Positions 50,428 through 61,399 of a stretch of 64,000 nt of DNA are shown here, in pieces. Source of the stretch: Varroa destructor (Eukaryota; Arthropoda; Arachnida; Mesostigmata; Varroidae); the NCBI RefSeq assembly GCF_002443255.2, contig NW_019211459.1, positions 20,319,540 through 20,383,539 on the forward strand, read 5' to 3'. Numbering within the stretch: position 1 is the stretch's first letter; each line of letters begins with the position of its first letter. The position numbers were made by a program, and so were the translations under genes. The notes beneath the pieces were generated by a model. That model made no database searches, was not told the origin of the DNA, and worked only from the letters and a program-made list of their open reading frames with translations.

Positions 50428-53032
50428 CTACTTCTCCTGTTCAGACTTCGGTTCGTGGGGGGCGGGCATTTTTTCCCAGGACGGTTCACAACCCCAGATT
50501 TCACGGGCATACTCGACGATCGTGCGGTCAGATGAAAATTTGCCTGACGAGGCGATGTTGTGCAGGGACATCTTGAGCCATTTCTCCTGGTCACGGTAGG
50601 TGGCGGACACGCGGTCTTGGCAGGCAACGTACGACTCATAATCCGCGAAGAGGAAGAACCTGTAACAAAGAGTGAGAAGCGCTTTAATCAGAGTGCATAC
50701 AGGGGGTTACGTACATGTAGAGTGTCTGTTCAATGCAATTACAATTCTGACACAAAGCCATTTCTAAATAGACATACATGTCTGCGTATATTGTTTATTG
50801 AAAATATACTGGCTTTTAACATTGTATTAATGTTAAAAGCCAGGGTTCAGGTTTTTTTAATGACACGCTGAATACGTCACATATTGACATAATAAAGATC
50901 AAAACGTCACAAATTATCACTATAAATGTATTCTAACCTATCGTGGTTGAGAAGGACATTGCAGATGTCAGCAAACATATTTGGATCCGACGGCGAAAAC
51001 AGCCCTCCCTGTATCTGATCAATGCACTGTTTGAGCTCAGGAATTCTATTGTAATAGTCCCAAGCGTTGTAACCCTTTTTCTTCAGAGCCTCGACTTCTT
51101 CAACGGTCATACCGAAAAGGAAAAAGTTATCTTCGCCCATTTCTTCCCGCATCTCCACATTGGCGCCATCCAGGGTTCCGATCGTCAGCGCACCGTTCAA
51201 CTGGAACTTCATGTTGCCGGTTCCGGAAGCCTCTGTGCCAGCCGTGGAGATTTGCTCTGACAGGTCAGCAGCAGGCATAATGCGCTCAGCCAGCGTGACC
51301 CGATAATTTTCAAGGAAGATTACCTGTGTAGTAAAAATGATGTTATGAATGTTCACGCTGGCTTTAACCAAGTCGAACCATTAGGGCCTATTCGCCCTTT
51401 TTTTAGGAGGTCGTTTCGGAGGCCTATAGTAAATTAGTAACGAAGTTCGTTGCAACAAAATACAAATTTAATAAACAAAGATGCATCAAGAAGCTTCGTA
51501 ACAGTTACTTAATATACATATCGGAAAATGGCGAGCTATAAAATGTAAGCACACATAAAGAGCTTTTGTAAATTTCTGACTTGCGAACCTTTAGTTTATC
51601 GCCGACAACGAGATCGTTGTTAATTACATTAGCTACGTGGCAGATCAGCTTGATGATTTGTTTCGCCATATGGTAACCAGGAGCCGCTTTGCCCCCGATC
51701 ATAACGGTTCGAGGGACGAAATTGCCCGTCGGATTGGCCTTGATACGGTTGTACATGGTGATTACGTGCAGGGCGTTGAGAAGTTGACGCTTGTACTCAT
51801 GGATACGCTTTACTTGTATATCGAAAATTGAGTTGATATTCACCTGGACGCCGGTAGCCACTTTGATGTAGTCAGCCAGTTTCATTTTATTCTCCTGCTT
51901 GACCTTGTAAAGTTCTTGGAGGAACACCTTGTCGTTGTCGAACTTCTTTAGCTCGGCCAGCTTCTCAAGGTGCACGATCCAGTCTTCACCAATTTTATCT
52001 GCAATCACTTCGGCGAGAGCTGGATTGCAAAGGACTAGCCACCGTCGGGGTGTGATTCCGTTCGTCTTGTTCTGGAAACGTTCAGGAAAAAGCTCGTAGA
52101 ACTCACGGAAGACGTCGTCTTTGAGAATCTCGGAATGGATACGAGCTACTCCGTTGACGGCATGAGAGCCTACGATGGCAAGATGAGCCATATTGATGCG
52201 TTTTCCACCGTCCTCCTCAACGATGGACATGCGACGCATCTTGCCGAAGTCGCCAACATATTTCTTAGACACGAGTTCCATAAACTGCTGATTGATCTGA
52301 TAGACGATCTCAAGGTGACGTGGCAGAATTGACTCGAGCATACTGACGGGCCAGCGTTCGAGGGCTTCTGGCAGCACTGTGTGATTTGTGTAAGCGCATG
52401 TCTTAATGCACAGTCGGAACGCCTCATCAAAGCTGAGGTTCTCGTGATCGATGAGGATGCGCATAAGTTCGGGAATGGCGAGGGCGGGATGAGTATCATT
52501 CAACTGAATCGCCACCTTATCGGCCAACTCGTGGAAGTGAGTCCGTGCCGCATGGGTACTACCGAACTGCGATGCCTTGTATCGACGCACGATGTCCTGC
52601 AATGTAGCCGCCACCATGAAATACTCCTGCTTCAGTCGCAGCTCCTTACCTTCAAAGAAATTGTCGTTGGGGTAGAGGACCCGGGAAATGTTCTCGGCCA
52701 GGTTGCGGTCTAGCACTGCCTGTATATAGTCGCCGGTGTTGAAACAGTGAAGTTTGAAATTCACAGGCGAACGAGCCGACCACAGTCGCATTGTGTTTAC
52801 GACATTGTTCTTGAATCCAGGGATGGGATTGTCGTAGGCCATAGCAAGAATCACCTGGGTGTCTACCCACTTACGTTTGCCGTTGTCATCGATCACGCGC
52901 CCGTAAAAATGAATAGGAAGTTCGCACTCGGGTCGTGGAATTTCCCACGGATTACCGAACTTGAGCCAATCGTCGGGCTCCTCAACTTGTTGTTTGTCTC
53001 GGATTGCTTGTGTGAAGATTCCGTACTCGTAC
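50428..53032 (-). CDS. GlyP: Glycogen phosphorylase catalytic-core exons
   Basis: The 1.44-kb exon 53032-51589 covers most of the catalytic core, including the 280s loop, [46 protein letters not shown] and [20 protein letters not shown]. The 51323-50938 exon starts [20 protein letters not shown] and holds the PLP lysine and [14 protein letters not shown]. The last exon begins [17 protein letters not shown] and ends KSEQEK with a TAA stop. Several open frames on the opposite strand here are only shadows of this coding sequence. Confidence 0.97.
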
Positions 53033-56000
53033 CTAAACATATAGTAGTGATACAAGATTAAAAAAGATTTAATGTAATAATAACAAATTAGCCGCTTCGA
53101 ATGAATAGTAATGGCTCACACTGAATATGAAGACCTTGATTCCATACCATTAAAACTCGACGAAGAAAACGCGTTCGACAAACATTCGGTATATGAAGTA
53201 CGTAATATATATATATATATATATATATAATAGTTGTACGAACCACAAGCGTATTCGAATCATTAGCCCTTCTACAGGTATAACAGTCTCACACTGATAG
53301 ATTTGGCTAAATAACTGCAAGCTTAATTCAACGGGAAATCTCATTTCATGCTAAGATTAGAATGCCATTAAAGCTTCTCAATACCTGATACCGTATCCAT
53401 ACGCAGCCAGACCTAGCGTGGCCATCGAATCAAGAAAACAGGCCGCAAGACGGCCAAGACCGCCGTTGCCGAGGCCAGCGTCCTGAAATGTCAACGACAA
53501 TTTACGCAAATACTGTCCTTACTTGTTTTCGCCGAAATATAATCTGAAGTCATTCTAACTTCGATTGAGTAGATTATTGATGATTGACACATATATGCCT
53601 TAAGCTTCACGTTCGGTAGCATTCCACGACTCCCCCCCCCCCCCCCCAGCGCAGAAGGAACTGTATCTTAACTCGGTGTTGAACTTAGCCAACCTGACGT
53701 GTCATCTATAAATACACGCTATTTGTTTTTTTCGCACCTAGAGGTATGTTTATTTTCTATCAGTCTTAGCTTACTTCTTCGAGCTCCTGGAGCTCCTCGA
53801 TGTCAAGGCCGAGTTGGTAGAGAGCTTCGTCGCATGTGTTCTGGATGCCCAAATTTATCATCGTGTTGGAGAGGGTGCGACCTGACACCAAAAGATGCAC
53901 GAAATCGAATTAGAATCAACATAATATCGCTCTCTCAATATCAGTCGCTCAGCACCTTAACATTGATCCGACGACATGCATAAAAAAATCTTGTGAAGAT
54001 AATTTCGAGTAGATCTGGGTATATCGTTTCTGTGATTTTCATTAATAACTATATCTGACGCAGATGTTCTCTCTAATTGTTCAGTTAACTGCAACAGGTG
54101 CAACATAACTCTATTCTGGATGAATTTCTTTTTAGGGTCACCTATGAAAACATGGCGCAAAGAAAATTTTAGATTGATAAATAAATTAACTATTTCTCTA
54201 CTCACCCATGTAGTACTCGAGGGAAAGGTAATAAACTCTCTTTGGGTCCTTCTCATAATAGTATTGCTGGGTTCGAATCCAACGGCTTACGAGGTGATCG
54301 CGAACAGTATGGGCCAAAGACTGATCAAATACGTAACAGTCCCATTTAGTGTGATTACTACAGACAATTATAATCTATAGATAACAGCAGGCTAGATGAA
54401 AACTTCTGGGTGGTTGTTTTGAGCAATCGGCCCGTTAAATTACGAATTTTTTGTACAGTAAACAAATCTAGGAAGTTAGCATTAGCGATATAAAAAGCTA
54501 GTCGAACCTGATAGTAATCGCGGGGAGTTGCGACGTTCCTGTCCTTAACCAGCGTGTAGTGCAGATGGCGGTTAAATGCATTTTTCATATTGACCACATT
54601 TTCCACCTGGAACAGATACGTATAAGGAATGGAAATACTAGCTTGATATGGGTGTACATGCACGAACCTTAAGGGTCCCGAGTTCGATACCCAGTTTGAG
54701 ATCCAGTGATTTTTGCAAACGATTTGTTGACTCCTACAACTATCGTCCGGTTGCATTTGACCAACGTCAATATCATCAATTCTTATCTGTAATGCCAGCA
54801 TTCTAGATAGATCTGCAATGACAGACCGGGAACACCATCGCCTAAATTGCTCACTCTTCTCTGAACTAGCGGCTTTTAAGTGGTGATCAAAAATCAAGTT
54901 CATTAACTAGAGAACCTACGATGTCAATGCGGAGACATCTGTGCAACTTTATCACGCACGATTTGTCTTTTTTTCAAAAAGAGTAGGATTTCTTATCATC
55001 ACTACCTTGGCAAAGGCCAATTGTTGACTGCCCCATGTTTTTTAGCAGCCTTTGATTTTAACGTGTCATATACAACGATTACTGGCCGAAGCCATCGAAA
55101 TATATCTATTTGTGTTCAATCTAAACGCGACATTTGTATAACTTGTTAGGGTCGACCTGATTTGGTGTGACTTCAAGCACCCCCTCAAGCTTGCACTCAC
55201 GCGCAAGGACGCTGCCGTATTGAGTTATCATAACATTTATCTTTGCAAAACTATTTTCTTCGTCCTATGGTAGTTGTCATCCTTGGGTTGTTTCTGTTCG
55301 CTCTCGAAATTTCATTAAACTTCCTTTGATGATATGGGAAAATAGCTCACCAATCGGGAGCTAGTCTCTACTTCAGGCGCGTTACGTGTGTCAGCTAACA
55401 GTTACACACGCGATGTCGCACGCACATATTACCGTTAGACAATAGACTAACTAAAGGTCACGATTCATTCTTCCGACTGGTCACGCTATCCCTAAGGGGA
55501 AATGAGTTTGGATCGGGCAGTTCTCTGCTGTTGATGACGATCTTGCGTATTTCAGATGTCTTCGCGCATCTAATAGCCACACCGATCTAAGAATGGGTTT
55601 GATTACGGCGGGAACTGAACGGCTTGCGTGCCAATTGTAGAGATGCTACACCTTGTGTATTACATTTTGGTGTCCTTATAAGCAAGTCAACTCAAGCAAA
55701 TGAAACGATAATTCAATAAGAGCTGCTTAAAATGGTAAGGTAAGAGTGGGCGTACCCACTATAGACTAGGGCATCTTAGACGAAATAGCTTACTTTGCGA
55801 AATTACTCACGATTCACGCTATAACACTATTCGTACGCGTAAAGATCGCAAGTCTTGCTGAGACTGTTGCTAAAAAATCGTTTTTTAATCTCGTTAATCG
55901 TTTAAGAAAGATTCAATGTTGTCAACATTTCCATCAATTTAAAGAATATCATTTGTTTAATGTTAGACTAGGAAAGATTGTATCATATAGTATTTTCCGC

Positions 56001-59000
56001 TGATTGTATCCGTTTTTTGTAAACATTCGAAAAAAAAATCTACTTGCTGTTGTATCTGATTGCAGACTATATGAGATGACCAAACTAGCGCCCTTGTTGT
56101 CGTCGTCTGCGCATCGTTTGACGATTCCACGAACAGCAGACGAAAAAAAAAAGTAGCAAAAAAATCTTCTTCACTGCTATGGTCTGGATGCACGCTTACA
56201 ATGTATCAAGCTTAATAATAGAGACAAAGCTGAACGCGGAACTGTAACTAAGCGTTTCCCATAGTTCTTGACAATACTCAATCGAACGGTTAGCTTAGCT
56301 GACTATTTTTTTATACAATTTTTATATGGCGGCAGTGGTTGCATCAACAGCAATAGCGTTCTTATTCATTGTTTAGTAGACGAGTAAAATACGTGACGGC
56401 ATATAAGCTCCCCTTCTTTTGAGTATAGACTTCCCTATACCATACCTATCGTGGCTATAACAGGTGAACAGCTGTTAAAGGAAGGCTCCTATTTGGGCCA
56501 GAGGCAAATCAACAACTAATGGAATGCTTATCAGAGAAAATCTTACATAATCCCTTTTTAGTGGGCAGCATCAATGCAGATCATTTTATTGGGTTGAATA
56601 CGTGGCTGGGCGTAAAGTTAAGTGATTGTTACAATGCGGCTCAACAAAGATGATAAACTATCGCCACACACAGAGTGAACTAAATTTTGCCTATTGTCTA
56701 TCTATAGGTTCTTATGGCCGAGCTCCGACTTTGGGGCAAGGTAGTCCTTCTTCTTGCATTTACGAGCTTGAAAGGCGTTCTTTAGCTTACATATATATAT
56801 ATATATATATAACGTATCCGCCCTGTCCACATTGAAAGTGTGCGACATCTTTTGAATAGGTAAGCCCTAGCCACATGCGTATATTGTATGTAATAGGTTT
56901 ATTACTACACCCTCCCGTCCTTTAATTATAACCGATATGACAGATAATAACAAAACGGACGAAATAAGCTGTCATTTCGAGTTTGTCGTTTGTGGATTTG
57001 ATCGTCGTTATCCAACAGCCACATCGCGCGCGGTCATCAGTGACAAATAAATAATTTTGTACATAGACGTTGCTATGTACGTTAAGACGACCCGTGACGT
57101 TTTTTTTACGTGTCAACGATACCTCTATGGAAAACATGCGTAGTATACGCTTGATGGAATTGAACTCGTTTATTTAGCATACCTCTATGGGTGTTTATGT
57201 ATTCGAAGCTGGCGTAGTTGCTAAAATATCCTTCATAAGATATTATTATTAAGGTATTAAATAAGTTTGATTTTATCTAAGCCGCAAAAAATGTAGGTAG
57301 CTTATGCTTACAAGCCTATAGCATTAGGTGATGGCAAATGCGAAAGAATCGCGAAAAACAGCATAAGCAACATAAGCTTCGTAGATAAAAAAAACAAGAA
57401 AAAAAGAGCAAGCAAAAAAGAAGGTGTCTCTGAAATATATGTCAAGGTTAGCTGTACATTTAGAGCTGGAGACCAGCCAGCTTTTACATGGTCGACCATC
57501 CGGAAGCGAGCGTTCGCGTTGATTAATTTGCGGTTGCATTGATGATTACTGAATTTTAATCAGGACAAAGGCTGACCAGGACATTTACGAATGCATCTCA
57601 CACAATTTCCTGCCGTTCAACATTAAATAACCCCTTATAATGTTCTAATAATTTCGAAAAATGTCAACAGTTCAATGCGTGGAGACGAATAGAAATATAT
57701 GATAAATACTCGGGAAGTTGGAAAAGCAGCGCCCCATTTCGAGCTTCCATAGAATCTGTATGGAAAAGATGAGTTGCGCGAGTTAATAAATAGCGAAACG
57801 TCCACCGTTAAGGCAGTAGGAACAAAAAAAAATCATCTTATTTTTTTGTACGCATTGGGATTAGGAATCCGATACTATGCTTCAAAATGTTATTTTACCT
57901 TAACATCCTTTAATTGTGTCGGACGAAAACATTACACCTTTGTCAAGTTTGGTGATAGTACAAAAGCGTAGACGGAACTTCCGTCATGGATAATATGTCA
58001 ACGCACCATACAAAAGCTGCATTTAGATATTTACCAGGTTCAGGATATATCGTGCTTAGGTCAGAGTTTTATATTAAACTGGCTAGGACTTACAGTAGTA
58101 TGATATTATTAGATTGGCTTTCCTCTAGTTAAGCGCAAATACACTTAAAATAGATTAATCCGTATTTCGTTAGACAAGAGCTTATAAAAACTAACTACAT
58201 CTCGCATATCGTAGCATCGATGACGGTTGTCAAGTACGGCGTACGGCAACAAACAAAAAAAAACGGAAAAACCATTGAATATGTACAATGCTGCGTCCGC
58301 TAAGTAAAAAGGTCTCTTCCGAGTCAATTTGCCCAATCGGTTATAATAGGCAGTAATAGACAAAAATGAGGGTCATCGTGGTCGTCTACAAAAGGATTCC
58401 GTTTAATTATACATCGACCCTCGAGAAAGCTTAGCAGATTAAGGTGGCATCACGGTAGAACAGAAACATCAAATGTACACACGTAAAATTAAGTTCAGAA
58501 ACCACGCACGGTCGAACTTCAAAATCAAGGCACGAAGTGTTCGTAGCGTGTACTCGTTTGAACACGTATGTATAACGTAATCCGTGTTCATTTCCCGGAA
58601 AGATGCTACAATGGACTCGATTTGCCCGGCTGAAAACGCCATGACATCACATTGGCAAATGTTACACACAAAAAAAGTAACAAATCTTTTTCACGGATGG
58701 TTTATCATAAAAAAAAAAAAAAAGCAATAATCAGATTAAGACGCACGTAGGCTTGCGTGCTCGCATCGCATATTGCGAATCTGTAGTGACTACTATAGAC
58801 CAGCACGTTGCAGTCATAGCGCAATCTTGACCTGATGGCCGGCTGGTCCCGACTACGCCTGACCCTGTTACACAGTGGCCTTTACATCCAGTCTACATAT
58901 ACTGGTAGCGCAATAGATAAGCACACTAAAGAGTACGAAAATTGTCCGAAAGCGGATATTTTTGTTGGTGCAATATATTTCTTAGCTATCGTTGTTTCTA

Positions 59001-59234
59001 CGTTCGATTTTTACTAACACAACTCTCAGCACTGACTGGTAATGCGACACGTCTATAGCCACAGATGATGTTCGCGTGGTCGCGGCATATACACGATCGC
59101 GAATTACCGATTATTTCGCGCACCCATCATCTATCTTTCATTTGTTTTCGCGTCAAATATTCTGCACGTACCTGGGCGATCCCTCGAACGGAGATCTGTC
59201 GGCGCTTTTCAGCATCGGTTAGAGGAGTCGCCAT
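50428..59234 (-). CDS. GlyP: Glycogen phosphorylase (complete)
   Basis: Cytosolic enzyme that releases glucose 1-phosphate from glycogen using inorganic phosphate and pyridoxal phosphate. Exons, 5' to 3' on the minus strand: 59234-59172, 54606-54508, 54320-54206, 53881-53775, 53482-53385, 53032-51589, 51323-50938 and 50659-50428. All are GT-AG and in phase, giving 847 residues, the usual animal length. It starts [18 protein letters not shown]. Ser15 (Ser14 in muscle-enzyme numbering) lies in RRQISVRG, the phosphorylase-kinase site. AMP-site residues Trp68, Gln72, Gln73 and Tyr76 are in [16 protein letters not shown]. The 280s loop reads [11 protein letters not shown]. The PLP lysine is Lys681 in [10 protein letters not shown], matching Lys680. 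The enzyme should be active and regulated by phosphorylation and AMP. Intron 1 is about 4.6 kb. Confidence 0.97.
50809..50843. repeat. Perfect 15-bp hairpin in the last glycogen phosphorylase intron
   Basis: CTGGCTTTTAACATT (50809-50823) pairs perfectly with AATGTTAAAAGCCAG (50829-50843) around a 5-nt loop. It lies in the 278-bp intron between the last two coding exons. Confidence 0.9.
53205..53230. repeat. (TA)n microsatellite
   Basis: About 13 TA units in the glycogen phosphorylase intron between exons 53482-53385 and 53032-51589. Confidence 0.9.
53385..59234 (-). CDS. GlyP: Glycogen phosphorylase N-terminal regulatory exons
   Basis: Five small exons encode residues 1 to about 160: the phosphorylation tail, the cap and AMP-binding helix, and the start of the catalytic core. 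Joined segments read [20 protein letters not shown], then [22 protein letters not shown], then [43 protein letters not shown] and [14 protein letters not shown]. All are standard family sequence across the splice sites. The first coding exon has only 21 codons and is separated from the rest by a large intron. The frame upstream of its ATG stays open for about 80 bases with many acidic codons (see findings). Confidence 0.95.
53632..53647. repeat. Homopolymer C16
   Basis: Sixteen consecutive C on the plus strand in an intron of the minus-strand glycogen phosphorylase gene, so the transcript carries G16. Confidence 0.95.
54607..59171 (-). other. First intron of glycogen phosphorylase
   Basis: A 4.6-kb intron with no supported exon on either strand. 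It has a TA repeat at 56791-56810 and a small hairpin near 57059-57080 (TACATAG / CTATGTA). The size and position would allow regulatory elements, but none is recognised. Confidence 0.6.
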
Positions 59235-60532
59235 GTCGTCTTCTTCAATATCTGAGTCCGTTGTCGTGTAGTAATCAAGTTCTTCGTGATTAGAACGCAC
59301 TAGGTACCGTCTAACTATTAGAGAGAGGTGCTGTAGAGTGTTGTTACTGCGCTATCGACGACACTGAATCGCTTGATGCTGCAAGGACGGCGCCAGTTGT
59401 CTAGTGTCTCTTGATGGGTCAAACCCTTGTTTTTTAGTTACCTTGTCGGCCTTAAGGTTGTTGTGTCATTCGTTTGGCCGAGCGGACAAAACACTCAGGT
59501 AGGAGGAAAAGAGAAAGATAAAAGACAGAAAGGGAAGCAATGCACAATTGTCCAGCTATATAACGATATCACACACTACGAGTTGCACGTTGCCGGTCCA
59601 GCTATTGAGTTTTAGCCAGACTGGTCTATGATGAGTTGCAAAGCCTCAGAGCTAACCGAGTTGGCAAGTGCATCCGCAATCGTCGCCTGCTGATGACTCG
59701 GTAAGAGTAAGACGATCGCGTAACTCAACAGCGCAGTGAGATAACTACCGCAGAGAGCCAGCCGTGCGACTGCTGCGTTGTTATGTTGCTCGGAATACTG
59801 CACACCGGCAGTTGAGTCCGCCCTCTGCAACTGCTGCCAGGTCTACCGGTTAACTCCAGCTCTTCTTTGGCACACGCATGCACACACATATACACACCCA
59901 CAAGGAAAGACAATATGAGGACACAAAATGAGAGCGAAACACAATAAATAGGTGATAGGCAACAGTGGTGATAGCAGCGGAACGTTGCGTACCCTCTTTG
60001 CGGTGGCCTTCAGAGGTGACCGGGAAAGGGATCCTCAATGAGAGAGACGTCAAGCCTGGTGCGCCTTGTTTACGAGGGTAAGGGCGACGCACGTAGGCCC
60101 AAACGGTCAAATCACAATCTTACGTCATCAGTATGACCACAGCCGGCGTGCGCACACCTGTGATCAACGAATTCACATCGACGCCATCACTTCCCATTTG
60201 TTTCCATTTCTACCAAAGCTACCATCGGTAGACGTTTGATCCCTCTTGTAAGGCCGCCGGTGGTGCTGCGAACGAGAACCAGCACCGTAATATCGCAATA
60301 GACTGTAGCTATGCAAAGACAAGCCAGTGGACAAGCAGAGAAAACGAATCGAAGAGAGGCTCGACTGGCCAGCTGCTCGGCTGACTTAGTCCATGGCTGT
60401 GACAATAACTATTGCTTGGAAGCTAGATGCGCGCTGCAAGCAACGACGAGCTAGACTATTACAGTGAACATCGACACAGCGTCGTAGACGGACCGCGTGC
60501 GTGCGTCCGTCCGCTAAAAGCGCGCGTACAAG

Positions 60533-60540
60533 TATATATA
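60533..60540 (-). promoter_or_regulatory. Possible TATA element upstream of glycogen phosphorylase
   Basis: TATATATA at the edge of a G+C-rich stretch, with CTATATATAC on the minus strand followed by CG-rich DNA and a TTCACT sequence about 60 bp downstream. It would require a spliced 5' UTR to reach the ATG at 59234. Weak evidence. Confidence 0.15.
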
Positions 60541-61336
60541 GAAAGCACAAGACATGGCGACCACCGTAATAACTGCCCATCCCAACAGATGTCACAGTTA
60601 AATACACTAGATATGGTGCGCGAATGTGACATGACAAACATAAGAAAAAAAGGAAAGGATGACTGTGAATGACTAAATAACAAGCACAAGATCCATCAAA
60701 AAAACGTTGCGCACCCGGCGAGGAATGGAAGCCAACTCAAAAGGGAAATAAGGCTGGTCAAAGAACGTCATGCAACGATAATAGCCATGATAGTTGCATG
60801 ATTCTTCAATATTTCTACAAGTAATGTCCTGCTCATTTCGATTGCTTGTGCCTATAAGCAGCTATTAGCGTAGTTACTGACTCTAGATCTACCAGAGTAA
60901 ATCGCCAGGACAATTATTTATGTTTAGTATCTCTTTTGTTGGCGGAGAAGGTAGCGGAACCTTTTTGCACGCAAATGATCGTAAATATGAGTCCAATACA
61001 TTAGAAATTGCGTACAGTTGGTTTTGTTTATAGCTGGAAAACGTAAGACATTTATTTTAATCTGTACTACTATAAAACATCAGAAAAATACAGAGGTGAT
61101 CCTATTCTACAGCTTCTTCCAATGGTACCACTAATTGCCAAGTCATATTATGAGATGCTACTTTTACACATCTGAAGTTTACTCCTAAGCCTGTCATTGT
61201 TTCTACTCTTCCACCAACTGGACAACTCGATTTAACTTAAATGGAGACGAGGTTTTTTCAAAGGTTTCATAACAGCATCTTTCCCAGCGTTAACATCAAC
61301 GGCGTCATACATTTTTTACTAACGTTACTGTGTATG

Positions 61337-61399
<63 letters not shown>
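61337..61399. repeat. Long (TA)n microsatellite
   Basis: About 63 bp of nearly pure TA repeat, interrupted once by a C near 61384. It is the longest simple repeat in the window. Confidence 0.95.

Noticed and set aside
50943..52713. Plus-strand open frames of 100-110 codons across the glycogen phosphorylase exons
   Set aside because: They are antisense shadows of strongly conserved coding exons.
54660..54710. tRNA-like T-arm (GAGTTCGATACCC)
   Set aside because: The flanking bases do not form a five-pair T stem, and no acceptor, D or anticodon arm fits around it; the nearby GGGTTCGAATCC at about 54269 is glycogen phosphorylase coding sequence.
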